From Planctomycetota bacterium (GTDB lineage: Bacteria > Planctomycetota > Phycisphaerae > Sedimentisphaerales > SM23-30): 13,040 nt of DNA. Positions 7,339-13,040 of the stretch are shown here, in pieces. The stretch covers positions 1 to 13,040 of the forward strand of contig JAKQBU010000109.1 of NCBI GenBank assembly GCA_029573975.1. Direction: 5' to 3'. Below the pieces are notes generated by a model that saw nothing but the letters and a program-made list of their open reading frames with translations, was not told the DNA's origin and searched no databases. Both the position numbers and the translations under genes were made by a program. Each line of letters starts with the position of its first letter. Position 1 is the first letter of the stretch.

Positions 7339-8685
7339 CTAACTCTGCCCGGTTTTTTTCACGACAACCAGGGCCATGTCATCAAAGCGTTTGGTCAGTC
7401 CGGTATATTTCCGCATCAGCCAGAGGATATTTTTGGCGGCCTGCTCAGCCGGCATTTCCCGGGAATTCCCGGCCGCTTCGATGATCCGCTGACGCCCGAA
7501 CGATTCCCGGTGAAAATTCACCGCATCGGCCAGGCCGTCGGTATAAAGGATGAGCATATCACCGGTTTGCATCGGGATGGTATGGGCCTGATACACCGTA
7601 TGTTTATCGATCCCCAGTACCGTACCGCCTTCGGATAAACTGACCGTTTTCCGGTCCTGGAGAAGGATGGCCGGTTCATGGCCGGCGTTGCAGTACGTCA
7701 GCCGGCTGGTGCCAGGATCATAAATCGCACAGAACAGCGTGGCAAATTCTCCGTACACCACATCGTGGCAGAACATGAGATTCACCCGGCCCAGGAGCTT
7801 GGCGACTTCCGGACCATTTTCTGCATAGGCCCGCAGCCCGGAACGCAGCGACGCCATCGCCAGCGAGGCGGGGACCCCCTTGCCCATGATGTCGCCGATG
7901 GCCAGCAGCAGCCGGCCGTCAGGCAGCGGCAGGAAGTCGTAAAAGTCGCCGCCGACATCGTAGCACGGCACATACATGCCCGCGATATCCAGGCCCGCTA
8001 CCGCCGGCGGCCGGGCCGGGATCAGATGACGCTGCACATCGCCGGCCAGGCGGATCTGGCGGAGCATACGCTCCCCTTCCAGCGCTTCGGCGTAGAGCCG
8101 GGCGTTGACGATGGCCGCCGCCGATTGCGATGCCACCGTCTGGGCCAGATTGACATCCGCCTGGGAATAGACCCGCGGATACTTATTGTACAGCCGCATG
8201 ATGCCGATGCCCTTGTTTTTATACAGCAGGCCGATGCTAAGATTGCTGATGAGTCCTTCCTCCGCAATCTCCCGGTGGTATTTGGTGAAATGGGGGTCGG
8301 TGAGCATGTTCTCCACGACAATCGGTTCCCCGCTCAAGGCCCGCTTGTTCAGGATGCTCTCCCCGGCGGTCACCGGTCCTTTGGTTTTGTATTTTTCGCT
8401 CAGATTGTAGGTCGCTTTGAGAATCAGCTCTCCGGTATTTTCATCCAGCAGCCGCAGACCCGCCGCTTCGGCGTTAATCGCTTCCGCCACGGTCTTGACC
8501 ACGATTTCCAGCACCTGCTGCAGTTCCAGCGGACCGGTCAAAAGCCGGCTCGTTTCGTGGACGCTGCTCAAATCATGATGCAGACGGTCCAGCCGCTTGC
8601 TGAGAATACTTTGCCGGCCGTCCGGCGGCATTTCCGCGGCCGAACCGGTTGCGGTTTTGTCGTTCTGTTTGATTTCTTGTGACAT
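7339..8685 (-). CDS. GAF-SpoIIE (RsbU-like) PP2C serine/threonine phosphatase
   Basis: Cytoplasmic protein phosphatase of 448 aa, without signal peptide or membrane segment. A Lys/Asp-rich N-terminus and a helical lead (30-50) precede a GAF sensor domain (about 50-200: AEAAGLRLLDENTGEL, SNLSIGLLYKNKGIGIMRLYN). A helical linker (200-215) leads to a PP2C_SpoIIE domain (about 217-445). Its metal-binding motifs are all present: DVGGDFYDF (243-251, Asp247), GDIMGKG (264-270, Asp265), NAGHEPAIL (333-341), LILYTDGLADAVN (378-390, Asp383) and DDMALVVV (435-442). Family members typically dephosphorylate a STAS anti-anti-sigma factor in partner-switching pathways. No anti-sigma, STAS or sigma gene is present here, so the target is unknown. 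The ATG at 8683-8685 has only a weak site (GGTAAGA about 8 nt upstream), unlike its neighbours. The 168-bp gap before it contains repeated motifs. Confidence 0.94.
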   Translation of the reverse strand: MSQEIKQNDKTATGSAAEMPPDGRQSILSKRLDRLHHDLSSVHETSRLLTGPLELQQVLEIVVKTVAEAINAEAAGLRLLDENTGELILKATYNLSEKYKTKGPVTAGESILNKRALSGEPIVVENMLTDPHFTKYHREIAEEGLISNLSIGLLYKNKGIGIMRLYNKYPRVYSQADVNLAQTVASQSAAAIVNARLYAEALEGERMLRQIRLAGDVQRHLIPARPPAVAGLDIAGMYVPCYDVGGDFYDFLPLPDGRLLLAIGDIMGKGVPASLAMASLRSGLRAYAENGPEVAKLLGRVNLMFCHDVVYGEFATLFCAIYDPGTSRLTYCNAGHEPAILLQDRKTVSLSEGGTVLGIDKHTVYQAHTIPMQTGDMLILYTDGLADAVNFHRESFGRQRIIEAAGNSREMPAEQAAKNILWLMRKYTGLTKRFDDMALVVVKKTGQS

Positions 8686-8739
8686 TTTATTATTCTTACC
8701 GATTTTACCCGGGCAAGCAAGAAAAACCCCTGTCTTCTC

Positions 8740-8783
8740 CCGAACATTTTCCAGCCGGACATTTCCTTGATTCCTGACATACC
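8740..8783. repeat. three degenerate ~12-bp direct repeats upstream of the phosphatase
   Basis: Plus-strand units are CCGAACATTTTCC (about 8740-8752), CCGGACATTTCC (8755-8766) and CCTGACATACC (8773-8783), spaced 15-18 bp apart. They lie 55-100 bp upstream of the phosphatase start codon, a region where a regulator could bind. I see no convincing -35/-10 pair beside them, so function is uncertain. Confidence 0.4.
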
Positions 8784-8821
8784 AGCATTATGGCTTTTCC
8801 AAAACGGATTCCGGGTGGGGC

Positions 8822-8848
8822 GGTCGGGTTGGTCGGGTTGGTCGGGCC
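8822..8848. repeat. 9-bp tandem repeat just after the debranching-enzyme gene
   Basis: GGTCGGGTT (8822-8830), GGTCGGGTT (8831-8839) and GGTCGGGCC (8840-8848), followed by a partial GGTCA. On the coding strand this array follows the tandem stop codons TGA TGA of the debranching enzyme (8856-8851). It is a microsatellite-like array, possibly prone to slippage. The rest of the 168-bp gap shows no gene and no clear terminator. Confidence 0.85.
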
Positions 8849-8853
8849 GGTCA

Positions 8854-11800
8854 TCAAACAGTATTATTGGGGTGGGAATGATTGGTTTTGTTGATCTGGT
8901 ATTTTAACCGGACATACACGCGCAGGGCTTCCGCCACACTCAGCGCATAGGCAAAACAGCCCCGGCAGGTGTGCGGGTAATTGCCGTCTTTCATTTCGGA
9001 AAAGCTGCCGATGCCGCCTTCGTAAAAATGCGACCATAACGGCTCGAAAAAGGCCAGGGCCTGTTTGACCGCCAGCTCCGAAAAATGGAAAACCGAGGCC
9101 CGGGCTTCAATAAAACTCGGATACGCCCAGGGCCATGCCGTGCCGTTGTGATAGGCTACCCGCCGGGCGGTTTCATCCCCGGTGCATTGTCCCTGATAGG
9201 GCATCCGCGGATCCGTCAGCGCAGTTCCCTGGTCGTCGGTAATCGCCAGCGGGACCGACAGCGGATCCTCCGCCAGCGAACGGATAGCCGCCGGAACCAG
9301 CAGCCGCCGCGATATGAGGTCCACAATCATGCGGCCCTCCTCGACCGGAACCAGTCCGGCCTGGATGGCTCCGAGCTGATTGAAACGCAGCGCGGTATCC
9401 ACCTGACCCTGGGCCGCCGGCAGGGACCGGCTGGCCAGCAGCACATCCGAAAGATAATTCCGATTCGGCTGCCAGTACAAATGCATGAAATTCTTCTGAA
9501 TTTGCTCCCGAATCTCCGTTGCTTCCTGCGCACAGGAGGAATCCAGCCGGGCCAGAATCGACAAGGCTTCAAACCACAAGGCCTGAATCTCCACCGGATA
9601 ACCCGGTCGCGGTGTGGCCTGCGGATGAGTGGTATTCATCCAGGTGCTGTTGGCCGGACAATAGAGCAGTCCGCTGGTCGCATCCAGATACGGGCCGTTT
9701 TCGCTTCCTCCCTTGAGGTTCCGATACATATCCAGCAGAACGTCCCGGACCGTCTGGGTCGGATGTACCGGCCGATCCCAGAAGGCAGGATTTTCGGTGG
9801 CCGTTACATACTGATGAACCGCCAGAAAGAGACGAAGGCTGCCTTCCAGATTCGTCCGGTCCGCCGGTCCGCTGTTGAGCCAGTCGCATACCAGGCCTTT
9901 CTGCTGACTGGCGGCCGCCGCCGCAATAATATCCTCCGCTACATCCGCCCGTCCAGCCGCCAGCAGCCCGCCCACGCAATACAGCGCATCCCGGGTCAGG
10001 GAACCCAGCCAGGGATAACCGGCCATCAACTGGCGGCCCTGATCCGTCTGAATAATAAACTGGTCCAGGGCACAGGCCAGCATCCGTACCAGGGAATCTT
10101 TCTGGGCCGGCAGGTTCGGGACTTGTCCCAGCAAGGATTTGATTCGTTTGTTTTCCGACAGTTCCGCCTTGTGAAACGAAATGGCTTCGACGGGGATTTT
10201 TTCCTCCGGCTTGTAGCTGGCCGTCAGCATCAGCACCTGGCTGCTGCCTTTGTGCAGAACCAGATGGAAGGTGCCCGGCGCGAACAGATCGGTTTTGCAG
10301 TCCAGGCCGCGTTCCTTGTCCTGGGCCAGGAAGACGTTCGGAACCCAGTGTTTTTGCTCGATATATTCTCCGCTTTGGGCCGCCATCTTCACGTTTACCC
10401 CGGGGGCCGGCTGGAATTCCACCCCCGGCGGAAACAGCAGATACCGGCATTGCCCCTCATAACGATGGCGAAGCTCCTCCGTGGCAATCAACTGCTCATG
10501 GATCATGCGATATTCCAGATAGCCGTTGCAGATCAGGTTGATCGAGGCGTTGCCTTCCCGCAATTTATAGCGGATATAAACCGAGGTTTCTCCCTGCGGC
10601 ATCACGATGGATTTTTCAATCCGCAGATGGTATTCGCCGTCATCATACAGAAATTCCCAGGTCGGATGCGGATACCGGGTGAACCAGCTCAGAAAACTCT
10701 GGTCCAGGTCGAAGTATTTTTCCCCCACCTGCACCGTTTCCTTGACGGCTTTGACCAGGGAAATGCGATTGGCCGGAGTTTGCGGACCGGTACCGATCGA
10801 CAGGAGCGTATCATACTTGGTATGCAGGGCCTGCGGCAGGGCGGGAATCTGGCAGACCGCGCCGGTGCCGTTGGTCAGCAGAACCGTCGCGTACTGATTT
10901 CGCAGCTTCTTTTTGCTCACAATCAGCGGATAGATCTTCCGGGGGGAAAAGGGCTTCCGCCCCGAGGGAACCGACAGAATCGGATATTCCTGCTCCTGCC
11001 ACTGCCGCTGAATCATGCGATTCCGCTCGATCTTCCAGTTGAAAGTCAGCAGGGCGTGCTGGTTTTCCGGCTGGGGCGGGAAAAAGCTCATATGCCCCAA
11101 TCCGGTGGAACAATGAATCGATTCCGTCTTGATCGTCTCTTTCGCCGTCTTCAAATACGCTGTGCAAGGCACAAACGTATGCGCCAGCAGCCACTTGTCG
11201 CCCGAAAGGATAAATTCCTTGGTGCTTTCCCGGAACGTCCAGACCGCCGAATGCTGCTCCGTCAGATCGCTGGGGATGTGTTCCAGAGCGGCGGCGATAT
11301 CCCCCTTCATCAGCAGCTCCAGCTCCGCCGTATTCACCAGCGCGATAAATTTCCGGAAATCGGTGATCTGCCGCAGCAGTTTCTCCTGATCGATCCGGCC
11401 CGCCTCATGCGGCTTGAAACGGCTCAGCAGAATCTCGTACACCAGATGAATATGGTTGTATTCCAGATCGTACAGGGCGGGGATGGGGGCCGGATAGTTC
11501 CGCGACGGCTCCCCCAGCCGATAGACCGCGCATTGCCCGGCCGCCAGCTCTTTCTCCAGTACGGTGCCCCCGGTTACCGGCGGGCAAAACGTTTGTTCTT
11601 GCAGCAGATCCTCCAGCCGGATATTCGGGTTCCAAAAGGCCGCCAGATTCGGATGCCTCCAGTCGAGCCAGGCCTTCTTCGGCCTCTCCGGATTCAAATT
11701 AAGGATGCACAGCACCACATTGCTGTGGTCCGCATTGCTCCGCGTAAAGGCCAGCACCTCCTCCTCGCCGGTCTCCAGCATATTCAGATTATCCCGTTCC

Positions 11801-13040
11801 CAGAAGGCCGGATTCTCCGCCAGAATCCGGTTGATTCGGGCGATCTCCGCCACCAGGTTTTCCGGATGACCCCAGTTTAATCCGGCGTTGCGATGGACGT
11901 CGATTTTTTCCGTGGCCAGCCACTCCACGCCATTGGCGAATCCCCAGGCCCCCGCAAACGAGGTCATCGCGCACAAATACAGCCGCATTTGCGTATAGAT
12001 CTTTCCGCGTTTGGCCAGCCGGTCGTTGTCGTGGGTCTCGGCATAATGCACCAGCACGCCTTTTTCCCGCGATACCTGCAGCGCATACCGCAGATAATCC
12101 ACAATCTGCCGCCGGTTATAATTCTGAAACAGCTCCGAATACGCCCAGTTCATCTGCCCTTCCGTCAGCAGCTTCTCCGTCACCACCCACGGTCCCCCCA
12201 GCCCTTCCAGCAGAAACAGCGTATTGGGAAATTCCTGCCGCACCTTCGAAATAATATACTGCCACACATGCAGCGGCACCATATACCCGGCGTCCAGCCG
12301 AAAGCCGTCGATCCCGCGCCGGCACCACACCAGAAACACCTCCGCCATATACTGCCACAAATCCTTATGCCGGTAATCCAGCTCCACCAGGTCTCCCCAG
12401 ATTACCCCCCACGCCCCCGGCGAAATAATTTTCCGGTCCGGACCGACCTTGCACCAGTGCCGATGGGTAAAGTGAATACTGCTGGCCCACCCGGTATGAT
12501 TGATCACCATATCCAGAAACACCTTCGCTCCCAGCCCGTGGATGGTCGAGGTCAGGTCCACAAACTGGTCCTCGATCGTCTTATACCGGCTGAAAGTCGC
12601 ATAGGTATGATCGATCCCGAAATAATCGTTGGTCGCATACGGGCTGCCGTAGAGTCCCATCCGCCCATACGAGGTTGGCACCGGGTTGATCGGCAGCAGG
12701 TGGATGATCCGCATCCCCATTTCCCCGATGATAAACGGCAGTTCCTTCATGAAATTCTGAAAAGTCCCGCCCGGCGGTATCACATACCCTCCCTGTTCCT
12801 CCAGCTTCTTGATCTGCCCCTCCAGCTCCGGATTCACCAAAGTCGTCAGGTGTTTATACTCCCCGAACTGCCGGATAAACGCACAATAAATCGAATTGTT
12901 CCGCCCGTACTCCAGCGGCGTCACCGAGATCCCGATATTTGGGCCGTCCGACCACCGCACCCACGGATCACGCCGCCGCGCCGACTCCACCCGAACCTTA
13001 TACTCGAAATACCCCACCTCGCTAAGCAGCACATCGCAGA
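8854..13040 (-). CDS. GH13-GH133 glycogen debranching enzyme, 5' partial
   Basis: Large bifunctional-type debranching enzyme: 4-alpha-glucanotransferase (GH13) plus amylo-alpha-1,6-glucosidase (GH133). At least 1392 aa are seen. The reading frame is open to the window edge; a GTG at 13030-13032 opens inside a beta-sandwich motif (LLSEVGYFEYKV) with no ribosome site, so the true start is outside. Residues here count from that GTG. The GH13 barrel (about 95-450) has region I DMVINHTG (174-181), region II GFRLDAG (243-249, nucleophile Asp247), region III LFLLEG (Glu276) and region IV ETHDNDR (332-338), all intact. A GDE N-like beta domain follows (RIEKSIVMPQGETSVYIRY, about 800-820). The GH133 toroid (about 975-1375) shows AGYPWLGSLTRD (Asp1015), TWMN then TPRPGYPVEIQALWF (Asn1133), YHNGTAWPW (Tyr1294) and GSFSEMKDG (Glu1346). 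Asn1133 and other substitutions replace normally conserved residues (see findings). It probably acts on glycogen in the cytoplasm; it ends in tandem TGA stops. Confidence 0.95.
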   Translation of the reverse strand, partial: CDVLLSEVGYFEYKVRVESARRRDPWVRWSDGPNIGISVTPLEYGRNNSIYCAFIRQFGEYKHLTTLVNPELEGQIKKLEEQGGYVIPPGGTFQNFMKELPFIIGEMGMRIIHLLPINPVPTSYGRMGLYGSPYATNDYFGIDHTYATFSRYKTIEDQFVDLTSTIHGLGAKVFLDMVINHTGWASSIHFTHRHWCKVGPDRKIISPGAWGVIWGDLVELDYRHKDLWQYMAEVFLVWCRRGIDGFRLDAGYMVPLHVWQYIISKVRQEFPNTLFLLEGLGGPWVVTEKLLTEGQMNWAYSELFQNYNRRQIVDYLRYALQVSREKGVLVHYAETHDNDRLAKRGKIYTQMRLYLCAMTSFAGAWGFANGVEWLATEKIDVHRNAGLNWGHPENLVAEIARINRILAENPAFWERDNLNMLETGEEEVLAFTRSNADHSNVVLCILNLNPERPKKAWLDWRHPNLAAFWNPNIRLEDLLQEQTFCPPVTGGTVLEKELAAGQCAVYRLGEPSRNYPAPIPALYDLEYNHIHLVYEILLSRFKPHEAGRIDQEKLLRQITDFRKFIALVNTAELELLMKGDIAAALEHIPSDLTEQHSAVWTFRESTKEFILSGDKWLLAHTFVPCTAYLKTAKETIKTESIHCSTGLGHMSFFPPQPENQHALLTFNWKIERNRMIQRQWQEQEYPILSVPSGRKPFSPRKIYPLIVSKKKLRNQYATVLLTNGTGAVCQIPALPQALHTKYDTLLSIGTGPQTPANRISLVKAVKETVQVGEKYFDLDQSFLSWFTRYPHPTWEFLYDDGEYHLRIEKSIVMPQGETSVYIRYKLREGNASINLICNGYLEYRMIHEQLIATEELRHRYEGQCRYLLFPPGVEFQPAPGVNVKMAAQSGEYIEQKHWVPNVFLAQDKERGLDCKTDLFAPGTFHLVLHKGSSQVLMLTASYKPEEKIPVEAISFHKAELSENKRIKSLLGQVPNLPAQKDSLVRMLACALDQFIIQTDQGRQLMAGYPWLGSLTRDALYCVGGLLAAGRADVAEDIIAAAAASQQKGLVCDWLNSGPADRTNLEGSLRLFLAVHQYVTATENPAFWDRPVHPTQTVRDVLLDMYRNLKGGSENGPYLDATSGLLYCPANSTWMNTTHPQATPRPGYPVEIQALWFEALSILARLDSSCAQEATEIREQIQKNFMHLYWQPNRNYLSDVLLASRSLPAAQGQVDTALRFNQLGAIQAGLVPVEEGRMIVDLISRRLLVPAAIRSLAEDPLSVPLAITDDQGTALTDPRMPYQGQCTGDETARRVAYHNGTAWPWAYPSFIEARASVFHFSELAVKQALAFFEPLWSHFYEGGIGSFSEMKDGNYPHTCRGCFAYALSVAEALRVYVRLKYQINKTNHSHPNNTV

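Noticed and set aside
8568..8780. 70-codon minus-strand frame overlapping the phosphatase start
   Set aside because: It overlaps the phosphatase in another frame, has no ribosome site and a Lys/Arg-rich translation without a recognisable domain.
9085..11880. Very long open frame (931 codons) on the plus strand
   Set aside because: It is antisense to the debranching enzyme, whose motifs are clear; its translation is low-complexity and Arg/Gln-rich with no domain, as expected of a GC-rich shadow frame.
13030..13032. GTG as the true start of the debranching enzyme
   Set aside because: The frame stays open to the edge and the first residues belong to the middle of a beta-sandwich strand; no ribosome binding site can be seen.

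Overview
The window looks like a chromosomal segment of a PVC-superphylum bacterium, most likely Planctomycetota (Phycisphaerae/Sedimentisphaerales type) and less likely Lentisphaerota or Verrucomicrobiota. This is judged from gene content, not from a marker gene: a Tat-exported Gfo/Idh/MocA oxidoreductase, a Tat/lipoprotein TIM-barrel sugar isomerase-like protein, a DUF4838 protein, a secreted six-hairpin glycosidase-like protein and a very large GH13-GH133 debranching enzyme. All six genes lie on the minus strand, so transcription runs from right to left. No tRNA, rRNA, CRISPR array, transposase or phage gene was seen.

Right part (8854-13040): a glycogen/alpha-glucan debranching enzyme cut by the right edge of the window, so its true N-terminus is missing. 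Its GH13 transferase half has every catalytic motif. Its C-terminal GH133 glucosidase half has unusual residues at several normally invariant positions, including Asn where the family has the presumed catalytic Asp. A 168-bp gap with two small repeat arrays follows, then a GAF-SpoIIE (RsbU-like) protein phosphatase (7339-8685).

Middle (5531-7261): a secreted DUF4838 protein with a GH67-N/GH20b-like front domain. It ends in a good intrinsic terminator (5482-5530).

Left part (178-5480): a well-bounded transcription unit. A promoter at 5453-5480 is overlaid by four consecutive repeats spaced about one helical turn. It drives a TIM-barrel sugar isomerase/lyase-like lipoprotein (4480-5391), a secreted 918-aa six-hairpin glycosidase-like protein (1683-4439) and a Tat-exported Gfo/Idh/MocA oxidoreductase (249-1631). 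A strong intrinsic terminator (178-213) closes it. All three products carry export signals, so the unit reads as a cell-envelope glycan-processing operon. The pairing of a Gfo/Idh/MocA dehydrogenase with a TIM-barrel isomerase-like enzyme recalls the 3-keto-glycoside (oxidation, then elimination or hydrolysis) routes described in other bacteria. That role is an inference here.

Four genes share an AAAGGA- or GAAGGA-type ribosome binding site 6-7 nt before the start codon, which settles two ambiguous starts. The phosphatase gene is the exception, with only a weak site.
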